Of a DNA stretch of 38,559 bases, positions 31,021 to 38,559 are shown in pieces. Source of the DNA: Bacteroidales bacterium (GTDB lineage Bacteria > Bacteroidota > Bacteroidia > Bacteroidales > UBA932). The translations under genes were made by a program, and so were the position numbers. The stretch lies in assembly GCA_017428945.1 (NCBI GenBank), contig JAFRPW010000004.1, forward strand, positions 1-38,559, read 5' to 3'. The notes beneath the pieces are model-generated. The model did not search any database, had not been told where the DNA came from, and saw nothing but the letters and a program-made list of their open reading frames with translations. Numbering within the stretch: the first letter of the stretch is position 1; each line of letters begins with the position of its first letter.

Positions 31021-32412
31021 ATGAAGAAACTTACTAGCATTCTGACACTGGTCCTCCTTTCCGCAGGCATTGCCTCCGCACAGGAGAACGAACAGTACAA
31101 TCAGTATGGCGTGAAGGTTGTCACCGAAACCCTCACCGCAGAGGCCCAGGACGGCATCCTGGTGCTCCGTTCCAAAGGTGATTCCGGCTACAAGATCTGG
31201 CTGGACAACCGCGTCCAGGTAGACGGCGCCGCCTTCTTCGGTGAGCCAAAGTGGGCCGATGGAATCTCCAATGACTTCTCCATCCGCCGCGCCCGCTTTG
31301 CCGTCAAGGCACAAATCGACAAGGATTGGTACGGCGAGGTAGATATGGACATGGCCAACGGAGTGTTCGAGCTCAAAGACGCTATTATCCGCTACACCGG
31401 ACTTGAAAACTGGCAGTTCCAGGCGGGTAGCTTCAAGGAAATCTTCTCCCTTCAGAGAAACAACTCTTCCCGTTATCTCCAGTTCATCGAGCGTCCTATG
31501 GTCTGCTCGGCCCTGGCGCCTTCCCGTCATCTGGGTTTCAACGCCAATTACTACAACAAGGGCTTGTTCCTGAACCTGGGCATTATGGGTCAGGAAATTG
31601 AAGGTGAAGAAACGCGCAGTTTTGTGGAGGAGTCCAGCAAGGGAAAGGGCCCGGACAACGGCCTCACCTATACTTTCAAGGCCGTTTACCAGCCTGGCTG
31701 GAACAAGACCGACTGGGGTATGCACATTGGTGCGGCCGCTTCTTACCGCAACCCCAAGACCTCGGATGAGTTCTTTGGCAAAATGCGTTACAGCGCCCGC
31801 AACTCTACGAACATCAACCGTAAGAAATACGTGGACACCGGCGACTTTGACTTCGACCACTACGTACGCTACACGGCAGAACTTGCCGGTTATTGGAAAG
31901 GATTCCGCGGTGAGGCCGTTTACATGGGCAACACCACGGCATATATCCCCGACATTAAAAATGCGCCCACCGTTACATCTCCCAGGACTTTCTATGGATG
32001 GTATGTCCAGGGCGGTTACCTCCTCTTCGGCGGCCAGCAGCGTTATGATGGCGCAGGCGCCAAGTTCACCCGCGTAAAGAGGGGCCAGAAGTGGGGCGAT
32101 GTTGAGCTCTGCGGCCGCGTGGAGTACCTTAATCTAAATGCCGATGCCAAGCTGGCTGCCGACGACCAGGTAATCATGGGTGGTAAGTCCATGGCCTATG
32201 CCCTTGGTCTGAACTACTACATCAACGACCATGTGAAGGTCCAGCTCAACTGGCAGTACAACGACAACGACCGCTTTGCTTCCGGTAAGGGCAACAAGTT
32301 CTATGTTGGACTGGACAAGGACGGCAACCCCACCAAGACTCCTTACAAGACTACTGGAAAAGCAGGCGTAGACTACCACATGGTTGCCATGCGCTTCGAG
32401 ATAGACTTCTAA
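31021..32412 (+). CDS. OprO/P-type porin (phosphate-selective porin family)
   Basis: 463 residues. Signal peptide ending at GIASA-Q (about residue 20). The mature part is a beta-barrel with the Porin_O_P pattern: GYKIWLDNRVQVDGAAFF, SIRRARFAVKAQIDKDWYGEVDMDMANGVFELKDAIIRYTG, QAGSFKEIFSLQRNNSSRYLQFIERPM, alternating strands thereafter and a C-terminal Phe (RFEIDF) for barrel insertion. Family members in Pseudomonas take up phosphate or polyphosphate; in Bacteroidota the specificity is often unproven. It begins 10 bases after the PiT-HTH gene, so its expression is coupled to the regulator. Confidence 0.9.
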   Translation: MKKLTSILTLVLLSAGIASAQENEQYNQYGVKVVTETLTAEAQDGILVLRSKGDSGYKIWLDNRVQVDGAAFFGEPKWADGISNDFSIRRARFAVKAQIDKDWYGEVDMDMANGVFELKDAIIRYTGLENWQFQAGSFKEIFSLQRNNSSRYLQFIERPMVCSALAPSRHLGFNANYYNKGLFLNLGIMGQEIEGEETRSFVEESSKGKGPDNGLTYTFKAVYQPGWNKTDWGMHIGAAASYRNPKTSDEFFGKMRYSARNSTNINRKKYVDTGDFDFDHYVRYTAELAGYWKGFRGEAVYMGNTTAYIPDIKNAPTVTSPRTFYGWYVQGGYLLFGGQQRYDGAGAKFTRVKRGQKWGDVELCGRVEYLNLNADAKLAADDQVIMGGKSMAYALGLNYYINDHVKVQLNWQYNDNDRFASGKGNKFYVGLDKDGNPTKTPYKTTGKAGVDYHMVAMRFEIDF

Positions 32413-32435
32413 TTAACCCTTAAAATCATTAAACA

Positions 32436-33068
32436 ATGAAAAAGTATTTCTTTTTTGCTCTGGCCGCTGCATTCGCTTTTGTAGCATGCCAGCAGGATCC
32501 CGAGGTAACAAAGGATGACGAGACCAATCAGAATCAGAACCAGAACCAGAATCAGGGTAACGAGCAGACCGGTGATGACCTTATCGCCACCCTGTGCATC
32601 AATGAGGTATGCGGTGTGGTAGGTTCCAAGGGAATTGAGCTTTACAACCCCACAGCCGCAGAAATATCCCTTGAGGGCGTTACCATCTACAAGAACGAGG
32701 CTGCCGACCCCACCTGGACCGGTGATGCCGACGCCAAGATTGCTTCCAAGGGCTACTATGTAATCACTTCCAAGAAGGAGTTTGACAACATCGCCGATGT
32801 TGCAAATGCCAAGGCTGCCGACAGCTTCTCCCCCTCCAAGTCCCTCATCCTGGTCCTCAAGGACAAGAGCGGCAACACCCTTGATACCTTTGACCGCGGC
32901 TGGACAAAGAACGCCAACACGGAAGTTGCCCTTCCTACTGCTGAAGGTTCTTTCGCCCGCACAGCAGACGCCAAGAAGGAATGGAAGGTCCTGGAAATTA
33001 CCATGGGCAAGACTAACAATGGCGCAGCACTTGTGGGTGACGGCACAATCATAGAAGACCCCGAATAA
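32436..33068 (+). CDS. Lamin-tail-domain lipoprotein
   Basis: 210 residues. Lipoprotein signal peptide (AFAFVAC), then an NQ-repeat spacer (NQNQNQNQNQ) and a lamin-tail (LTD) domain: LCINEVCGVVGSKGIELYNPTAAEISLEGVTIYKN...IASKGYYVI...LILVLKDKSGNTLDTFDRG. LTD domains in bacteria are surface or secreted immunoglobulin-like modules, often attached to nucleases or phosphatases; here it stands alone on the lipid anchor. It lies 23 bases after the porin. A role as a surface partner of the porin is possible but unproven. Confidence 0.75.
   Translation: MKKYFFFALAAAFAFVACQQDPEVTKDDETNQNQNQNQNQGNEQTGDDLIATLCINEVCGVVGSKGIELYNPTAAEISLEGVTIYKNEAADPTWTGDADAKIASKGYYVITSKKEFDNIADVANAKAADSFSPSKSLILVLKDKSGNTLDTFDRGWTKNANTEVALPTAEGSFARTADAKKEWKVLEITMGKTNNGAALVGDGTIIEDPE
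32526..32555 (+). repeat. Hexanucleotide repeat in the lipoprotein spacer
   Basis: Five AA(T/C)CAG units encode (NQ)5 just after the lipobox; copy-number change would alter spacer length in frame. Confidence 0.85.
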
Positions 33069-33074
33069 TAAGCC

Positions 33075-33713
33075 ATGGCAGAACTCAAGATTGGCGAACA
33101 GTCCAAGCCGCGCTTTGAATTCCGCAGCTTCGGCCAGTGCTTCTGCGAGGCACACAAGCGTATGGCACGTCTCTCCGTTCCCGTACCCGAAAAGGTATGG
33201 GAACGCCAGAGCGACGAGATTTACATCATCTCCGCCAAGAACGACATCAACAACACCAAGATCCGCGACGGCAAGATGGACATCAAGACCTATGTCCAGA
33301 CCGTAGACGGCTTCGAGCAGTGGAACCCCCTCATGAAGGGAGAATTCCCCATCTCAAAGGAAGTCCTTGAGAATGAGGTATTCCCCGCCTTCATGGTGGA
33401 AATGCCAAAGCTCACCAAGGACACCTACACCTTTGACGAGTTCATCGCCATGGTGAAGGCCAATCCGGACCTTGCCGCCGTCCGCGTTCACAAGCAGCGC
33501 TTCGGTTACATGGTAAACAACACCATCTGCGAGGTTGGCAACGTTCTCATCAACGGCGCCAAGGTAGTTACCATCAACTCTGAATCAACTGAGATTGAGG
33601 ATATTAAGAAAACTGTGGCGGACTGCCACCTCGAGGGAGTGGAGAACATCAACTACCTCCAGGCCATCAAGCGCGTCATCGGCATGTCTGACAAACCCCT
33701 TGCAAACGAATAG
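33075..33713 (+). CDS. Divergent CYTH-like protein
   Basis: 212 residues, cytosolic. It begins like a CYTH strand but with RFEFR in place of the ExExK/R motif, then SDEIYIISAKNDINNTKIRDGKMDIKTYVQTVDGFEQWNPLMKGEFPI, VRVHKQRFGYMVNNTICEVGNVLINGAKVVTINSESTEIEDIKK and a final NINYLQAIKRVIGM. The pattern KIRDG...K, KxRxxY, CEV, ESxE and NxxYxxxlK follows the triphosphate tunnel fold of CYTH/VTC proteins. It is followed after 3 bases by a canonical CYTH gene. Likely binds tripolyphosphate, polyphosphate or a nucleotide; catalysis is uncertain given the altered first motif. Confidence 0.6.
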   Translation: MAELKIGEQSKPRFEFRSFGQCFCEAHKRMARLSVPVPEKVWERQSDEIYIISAKNDINNTKIRDGKMDIKTYVQTVDGFEQWNPLMKGEFPISKEVLENEVFPAFMVEMPKLTKDTYTFDEFIAMVKANPDLAAVRVHKQRFGYMVNNTICEVGNVLINGAKVVTINSESTEIEDIKKTVADCHLEGVENINYLQAIKRVIGMSDKPLANE

Positions 33714-33716
33714 GTT

Positions 33717-34193
33717 ATGGCACAGGAAATAGAGAAAAAATTCCTTGTGAAAGGTGACTTCAAGGCCGATGCCTTCAAGGCCACCCGCATCACTCAGGGC
33801 TACCTTTCCAGCGTCCCCGAGAGGACGGTCCGCGTCCGCGTGAAGGGAGACAAGGGTTTCATCACCATCAAGGGCATAGGCAACGCTTCCGGCGCCGCCC
33901 GCTTCGAGTGGGAAAAAGAAATCCCGGTAGACGAGGTAAAACAGCTCCTCGAGCTTGCAGAGCCCGGCGTTATCGACAAGACCCGCTACCTTGTCAAGAA
34001 CACCGACGGCAAGCACACCTGGGAAGTTGACGAGTTCTACGGCGACAACGACGGCCTTACTGTGGCCGAGGTTGAACTCACCGACGAGAACGAGCCCTTT
34101 GACAAGCCCGCCTGGCTGGGAGAAGAAGTAACGGGAGACCCCAAATACTTCAACTCCATGCTCATGAAGAACCCTTATAAGAATTGGAAATAA
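33717..34193 (+). CDS. CYTH-domain protein, probable inorganic triphosphatase
   Basis: 158 residues, the usual length of bacterial single-domain CYTH enzymes. The defining ExExK motif is at the start (QEIEKKFLV), followed by ITQGYLSSVPERTVRVRVKGDKGFITIKG, FEWEKEIP, KTRYLVKNTDGKHTWEVDEFYGDNDGLTVAEVELTDEN, giving the eight-strand tunnel with its Arg/Lys and Glu lining. Close relatives hydrolyse tripolyphosphate to pyrophosphate and phosphate; some are annotated as adenylate cyclases. Position between the divergent CYTH and an anion transporter, in a cluster that ends with a pyrophosphatase, favours tripolyphosphatase. Confidence 0.9.
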   Translation: MAQEIEKKFLVKGDFKADAFKATRITQGYLSSVPERTVRVRVKGDKGFITIKGIGNASGAARFEWEKEIPVDEVKQLLELAEPGVIDKTRYLVKNTDGKHTWEVDEFYGDNDGLTVAEVELTDENEPFDKPAWLGEEVTGDPKYFNSMLMKNPYKNWK

Positions 34194-34202
34194 GCTTGTG
34201 AT

Positions 34203-35780
34203 ATGACAGACCCGCTGGACATGAATAACTACAGGATCGAGAAACTGCCCAAGATGCAAAAGAGCAGGTTCGAGATCTGGATGGCACGCCTGGGTGCCCC
34301 CCTGGCTATCATTGCCTTTATCTGGATATGTTGGTTCTGTCACATCGGTTTTATTGACAATCTGGACACCGGACTGCTGGCCGCTTCCGCGCAGAAGCGG
34401 CTGGCAGCCTTGGGTCTGGATGGCTTCATCCGGGCTAATTATGCCATGCTGGGCATATTCGTGGCCAGCCTTATCCTCTGGATGACCGAGGCAATTCCCA
34501 ATTACCTCACCTCGCTCATCCTCATACTTGGTGTTGTGCTTTTCAACGTTACCACCCAGAAGGAGGCCCTGGCACAGCTGGGCCACCCCGTGATGTGGCT
34601 CAATATCCTGAGCTTCGTGCTGGCTTCCATGCTGGTAAAGACGCGTTTTGCAAAGCGCCTGGCGCTGGCCTTCGTCATTAAGTTTGGGCGCAGCGCAAAG
34701 GGCGTACTCTGGAGTTTCCTGGTGATTAACCTGGTGCTGAGCGCATTCATATCGGCAACCACGGTGAAGGCCACCATCATGCTCCCTATCTTCATGGTGA
34801 TCTGCGCCATTTACGGGGCGTCAAACGGCAACCGCAATAACTTTGGCCGTAACCTCGTGATTCAGAACCTGTTCCAGGTGAATATCGGCGCAAATGCGTT
34901 CTACACGGGATCGGGCGCACACCTTCTGGCCATTTCCCTCATCGCCGGTTTCGTGGGAAGCTGCGACTTCGGCTATAAGGAATGGCTCATTGCCGTGGGG
35001 CCCATGAGCGTCATTATCCTTGTGGTGGGACTCCTGCTTGGCATGTACGTCTTCTTCCCTATGAAAAAGGAAGAGCAGGTGCCCCAGATCCAGGGCGGCA
35101 TAGACCGCTTGAAGGAAGAACTTGCCACCATGGGAAAGATGACCAAGGAGGAATGGAAGGCCGTCGTGATATTCCTCATCGTCCTTTTCCTGTGGGTCAC
35201 CAAGGGCACTTTCCACAATATTGACGAGACCATCGTCGCCCTCATCGGCGCAGTGCTGGCCCTGATTCCCGGCATCGGCGTAGTGAAGTGGAACGATGTT
35301 GACATCCCCTGGCACCTCATGCTCTTCAGCGCCGGTGCATATGTCCTTGGGAGCGGCCTCAATGCCACGGACCTTCCCAACACCATGGTCAACGCCGCCT
35401 TCGATTCCATGGGAATTACGGCCGATACCCCCTTCTGGGTACTATACGTGATACTTACCTTCCTGATGATGTACTCCGGCCTGGTGTTCCAGTCCAAGAC
35501 CATCAGGACCATGGTCTTTGTACCAATCGCACTGGGCGTTGAGAAGCGCTTCGGCTTCCCGCCCATGAGCCTGGCCCTCCCGGTGTCCATGCTCATAGAA
35601 CACTGCTATGTGCTGCCTTTCAACAGCAAGCCGGCGGCCCTTCTGTACACCACAAACCAGTACAGCATGACGGACGCCTTCAAGTACGGCATCACCATGA
35701 TGACCTTCTCCTGGCTCCTTATCCTGCTGTTTGGCCAGACCCTTCTGAAATGGCTGCACATCACACCGGGACTGTTTTAA
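34203..35780 (+). CDS. SLC13/DASS-type anion transporter
   Basis: 525 residues with about eleven to twelve membrane helices. DASS landmarks are readable though diverged: LILWMTEAIPNYLTSLILILGVVLF near residue 85, SAFISATTVKATIMLPIFMVICA in place of the first SNT loop, and EHCYVLPFNSKPAALLYTTNQYSMTDAFKYG for the second. Family members carry dicarboxylates, sulfate or, in yeast Pho87/Pho90 types, phosphate, usually with sodium. The altered SNT motifs suggest an unusual substrate; the operon context makes phosphate or another small anion a reasonable guess. Starts 9 bases after the CYTH gene. Confidence 0.85.
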   Translation: MTDPLDMNNYRIEKLPKMQKSRFEIWMARLGAPLAIIAFIWICWFCHIGFIDNLDTGLLAASAQKRLAALGLDGFIRANYAMLGIFVASLILWMTEAIPNYLTSLILILGVVLFNVTTQKEALAQLGHPVMWLNILSFVLASMLVKTRFAKRLALAFVIKFGRSAKGVLWSFLVINLVLSAFISATTVKATIMLPIFMVICAIYGASNGNRNNFGRNLVIQNLFQVNIGANAFYTGSGAHLLAISLIAGFVGSCDFGYKEWLIAVGPMSVIILVVGLLLGMYVFFPMKKEEQVPQIQGGIDRLKEELATMGKMTKEEWKAVVIFLIVLFLWVTKGTFHNIDETIVALIGAVLALIPGIGVVKWNDVDIPWHLMLFSAGAYVLGSGLNATDLPNTMVNAAFDSMGITADTPFWVLYVILTFLMMYSGLVFQSKTIRTMVFVPIALGVEKRFGFPPMSLALPVSMLIEHCYVLPFNSKPAALLYTTNQYSMTDAFKYGITMMTFSWLLILLFGQTLLKWLHITPGLF

Positions 35781-35792
35781 CCTGAATTGATT

Positions 35793-36419
35793 ATGACTAT
35801 AGACTGGGTACTTATTTTCCGGCTCGTGGCAGCCGGACTCATGGGCGGCTTCATAGGCCTGGAGAGGGAACTGAGATCGAAGGAAGCCGGCGTGCGGACT
35901 CATTTCATAGTGGCGCTGGGAAGTGCCCTTTTCATGATTATTTCCCAGTTTGCTTTTGAAGGCAGGCAGCACGATGCCGCCCGCGTGGCCGCCCAGGTGG
36001 TCTCCGGAATCGGTTTCATCGGCGCCGGCGTCATTATTTTCCAGAAAAATGCGGTCCGCGGAGTTACAACCGCTGCGGGCCTTTGGGTAGCCGCGGCAAT
36101 AGGCCTTGCATGCGGAGGCGGAATGTACTCCGTTGCAATTGCGGCAACCCTCCTCACGGTGCTTGTCCTTGAGATGATGCACTTTGTGAACCTCCATCTG
36201 ACAGAAAAGCATGTAGACCTCACGCTTACTCCGGACAAGCCCTACGACATCCCGGAGCTTCCGGACAGGCTTAAGAAGGAAAAGATAAAGGTAGACACGT
36301 ATTCCATCGAGGGCGGGAAGGTGCGCCTTTCCATCCGCATGAAGCAGAAAGACTATCTTATCACCATAAGGCGTCTTCTGGACATTCTGGACGGGTTTAC
36401 CATAGAAGAAATGAACTAA
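35793..36419 (+). CDS. MgtC/SapB family protein
   Basis: 208 residues from the ATG at 35793, 12 bases after the transporter. The N-terminal MgtC domain has four or five helices with family motifs GGFIGLEREL, GVRTHFIVALGSALF, GIGFIGAGVIIFQKN and VRGVTTAAGLWVAAAIGLACGGG; a small cytosolic ACT-like domain follows (residues about 140-208). In Salmonella, MgtC affects magnesium, ATP and phosphate homeostasis by acting on PhoR. A link to phosphate balance therefore fits the cluster, but direct evidence is lacking. Confidence 0.93.
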   Translation: MTIDWVLIFRLVAAGLMGGFIGLERELRSKEAGVRTHFIVALGSALFMIISQFAFEGRQHDAARVAAQVVSGIGFIGAGVIIFQKNAVRGVTTAAGLWVAAAIGLACGGGMYSVAIAATLLTVLVLEMMHFVNLHLTEKHVDLTLTPDKPYDIPELPDRLKKEKIKVDTYSIEGGKVRLSIRMKQKDYLITIRRLLDILDGFTIEEMN

Positions 36420-36441
36420 CCATACCACTGACACTATAACT

Positions 36442-38559
36442 ATGACCTATCTGTTTTATCTTGTGCCGGCAGCGGCAGTGATTGCCCTGCTGTTCGCCTG
36501 GATTTTCTTCCGTCAGATGAAGAAGGAGAGCGAAGGCACACCTACCATGAAAGAGATTGCACAGTACGTGCGTGAGGGCGCCATGGCGTACCTCCGGCAG
36601 CAATACAAGGTTGTCATTATTGTTTTCGCAGTCCTGGCCGTGCTATTTGCGGTCCTGGCCTACGTGTTCCACGTGCAGAACCCCTGGGTGCCGTTTGCAT
36701 TCCTTACAGGCGGCTTCTTCAGCGGCCTGGCCGGCTTCGTGGGCATGAAGACAGCCACCTTTGCCAGCGCCCGTACCGCCAACGCCACCATGCGTTCCCT
36801 CAATTCCGGCCTTAAGATTGCCTTCCGCAGCGGCGCCGTCATGGGCCTCACCGTGGTTGGCCTGGGCCTTCTTGACATCGCCATCTGGTGGAGCGTGCTC
36901 AAGATTTTCTACGACCCCTCCGACGCCCAGAACCTGGTTATCATCACCACCACCATGCTCACCTTCGGCATGGGTGCCTCCACCCAGGCCCTTTTTGCCC
37001 GCGTTGGCGGCGGCATCTACACCAAGGCTGCCGACGTGGGGGCCGATATCGTTGGTAAGGTAGAGCAGGACATCCCCGAGGACGATCCCCGCAACCCCGC
37101 CACCATTGCCGATAACGTTGGCGACAACGTTGGCGACGTGGCCGGCATGGGCGCAGACCTCTATGAGAGCTACTGCGGCTCCATCCTTGCCACCATGGCC
37201 CTTGGCGCAAGCGCCTTCTTCCAGGACGGCACGGCCGTTCAGATGAGGGCCATCCTGGCGCCCATGATGATTGCTGCAATCGGCGTAGTCCTTTCTATCT
37301 TAGGAATTTATGTTGTGCGCACCAAAGAGGGCGCAACGCTCAAGGACCTGCTTGGCTCCCTGAGCCGCGGCACCAACCTGGCGGCCATACTCATAGCCGT
37401 GCTCTCCTTCGGAGTGTTCTGGCTCCTGGGCTTCCCCAACTGGTGGCAGCTGGCCCTGAGTGTGCTCAGCGGCCTCCTTGCCGGCGTTGTTATCGGCAAA
37501 GTTACGGAGTACTATACTTCCCATTCCTACAAGCCCACCCAGAAGCTGGCGGAAAGCTCCCAGACGGGCCCTGCAACCGTCATTATCAACGGCGTTGGCC
37601 TGGGCATGATTTCCACCGCGGTTCCGGTAATTACCATTGCCATAGCCATCCTTCTTGCCTATGGCTTTGCAACCGGCTTCCACTTCAGCGCGGATACCCT
37701 GAGCCTTGGCCTATACGGCATCTCAATTGCCGCGGTGGGTATGCTCTCCACCCTTGGAATCACCCTTGCCACAGACGCTTACGGTCCCATTGCGGACAAC
37801 GCCGGCGGCAACGCCCAGATGAGCGAGCTTGACCCTTCGGTGCGTGAGAAGACAGACATCCTGGATTCCCTTGGAAACACCACCGCAGCCACCGGAAAGG
37901 GCTTTGCCATAGGCTCCGCCGCCCTTACCGCACTGGCTCTTCTGGCCTCCTACATAGAGGAAATAAAGATAGGTTTCGGTCACCTTGCCGCAAAGGGCGG
38001 GGAACTTGCCGACCAGTTTGCACAGCTTGCAAAGGGTACCATCGTGGACATCGTCAATTATTACGACATTACCCTCATGAACCCCATGGTGCTGGTGGGC
38101 ATTTTCATCGGCGCCATGATGGCGTTCCTCTTCTGCGGCCTCACCATGAACGCCGTGGGCCGTGCAGCGGAGAAGATGGTCATTGAGGTTCGCCGCCAGT
38201 TCCGCGAGATTGCCGGCATCCTGGAGGGAAAGCAGCGTCCGGACTACACCAGCTGCGTGCGCATCTCCACCAAGGCGGCCCAGCACGAGATGATTTTCCC
38301 CTCGCTCCTTGCCATCATCGTCCCCATGCTTGTGGGCGTTATCCTTGGCCCTGCGGGCGTGATTGGCCTTCTTGCCGGAGGCCTTGGCGCAGGCTTTACC
38401 CTGGCCATCTTCCTGGCCAATTCCGGCGGAGCCTGGGACAATGCCAAGAAGTACGTTGAGGAAGGCCACTTCGGCGGCAAGAATTCTTCCAGCCACCATG
38501 CAACGGTTGTGGGCGACACCGTCGGCGACCCCTTCAAGGACACCTCCGGCCCGTCCCTC
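36442..38559 (+). CDS. hppA: Membrane-bound ion-pumping pyrophosphatase, cut by window end
   Basis: 706 residues are visible; the usual length is about 730-760, so only the last few dozen are missing. Hydrolyses pyrophosphate and pumps H+ or Na+ outward. Catalytic loops: DVGADIVGKVE (about residue 196), EDDPRNPATIADNVGDNVGDVAGMGADLYESY, DAYGPIADNAGGNAQMS near residue 450, GNTTAATGKGFAIGSAAL near residue 477 and the last GDTVGDPFKDTSGPS. The Ala in GNTTAA is typical of the K+-dependent class (K+-independent enzymes have Lys there), which in Bacteroidota often pump Na+. Last visible gene of the operon, 22 bases after mgtC. Confidence 0.96.
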   Translation, partial: MTYLFYLVPAAAVIALLFAWIFFRQMKKESEGTPTMKEIAQYVREGAMAYLRQQYKVVIIVFAVLAVLFAVLAYVFHVQNPWVPFAFLTGGFFSGLAGFVGMKTATFASARTANATMRSLNSGLKIAFRSGAVMGLTVVGLGLLDIAIWWSVLKIFYDPSDAQNLVIITTTMLTFGMGASTQALFARVGGGIYTKAADVGADIVGKVEQDIPEDDPRNPATIADNVGDNVGDVAGMGADLYESYCGSILATMALGASAFFQDGTAVQMRAILAPMMIAAIGVVLSILGIYVVRTKEGATLKDLLGSLSRGTNLAAILIAVLSFGVFWLLGFPNWWQLALSVLSGLLAGVVIGKVTEYYTSHSYKPTQKLAESSQTGPATVIINGVGLGMISTAVPVITIAIAILLAYGFATGFHFSADTLSLGLYGISIAAVGMLSTLGITLATDAYGPIADNAGGNAQMSELDPSVREKTDILDSLGNTTAATGKGFAIGSAALTALALLASYIEEIKIGFGHLAAKGGELADQFAQLAKGTIVDIVNYYDITLMNPMVLVGIFIGAMMAFLFCGLTMNAVGRAAEKMVIEVRRQFREIAGILEGKQRPDYTSCVRISTKAAQHEMIFPSLLAIIVPMLVGVILGPAGVIGLLAGGLGAGFTLAIFLANSGGAWDNAKKYVEEGHFGGKNSSSHHATVVGDTVGDPFKDTSGPSL

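Noticed and set aside
33585-34586. Minus-strand open frame across the CYTH and transporter genes
   Set aside because: It crosses two well-supported genes and their junctions and has no domain.

Overview
The window comes from a Bacteroidales (Bacteroidota) chromosome, probably a gut-type, moderately GC-rich lineage. Evidence: repeated TAnnTTTG-type promoters, lipoproteins with LxxC lipoboxes, a fimbrillin-like lipoprotein, a DUF3853-type helix-turn-helix protein, a zinc-knuckle PheS, an OprO/P-type porin and the triple-strand LuxR-type C-terminus typical of Bacteroidota regulators. Species cannot be fixed from the sequence alone.

Region 1 (1 to about 14681) is an integrated mobile element whose left end lies outside the window. 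Its right end is a tyrosine integrase next to a 23-base copy of a tRNA-Ser 3' end (attR-like). Inside are: a phage-like module (three paralogous proteins of unknown function, a two-helix holin-like protein and a lipoprotein with a C-terminal membrane helix that fits a unimolecular spanin); a galM gene that seems to have lost its 5' end, followed by a fimbrillin-like lipoprotein; a MobC-like relaxosome protein beside two adjacent inverted repeats that may be an oriT; a 2120-bp IS1634-like insertion sequence with 12-bp inverted repeats that splits a gene which can be rejoined in frame through a CTAG duplication; a small replication/control operon with a strong hairpin at the predicted mRNA 5' end; and an AlbA_2/Schlafen-type ATP-binding regulator paired with a two-helix membrane protein.

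Region 2 (14683-22584) is core chromosome. A leftward operon encodes an OmpA/TPR-like lipoprotein, a membrane-bound LytTR regulator, a sodium:solute symporter and a K+/H+ antiporter. It is divergent from a rightward operon with a sensor-less sigma-54-type activator, LptE, a small helical protein and SecG.

Region 3 (22585-28597) holds clpB (lacking the N-domain), pheS, a small secreted helical protein and a C69 dipeptidase. clpB is flanked on both sides by REP-like hairpins and 51-bp-period repeats.

Region 4 (28701 to the window end) is the most interesting part. Nine co-directional genes, separated by only 3-23 bp, look like one operon built around inorganic phosphate: a DUF47/PhoU-like protein; a PiT-permease-like membrane domain fused to a coiled coil and a LuxR-type DNA-binding domain; an OprO/P-type porin; a lamin-tail-domain lipoprotein; two CYTH-type proteins in tandem (one divergent); an SLC13/DASS-type anion transporter; MgtC; and a membrane pyrophosphatase cut by the window end. 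The PiT-HTH protein lacks the PiT substrate signature, so I infer it is a transporter-derived phosphate sensor that acts directly as a membrane-tethered transcription factor, perhaps for this operon. That inference is untested.
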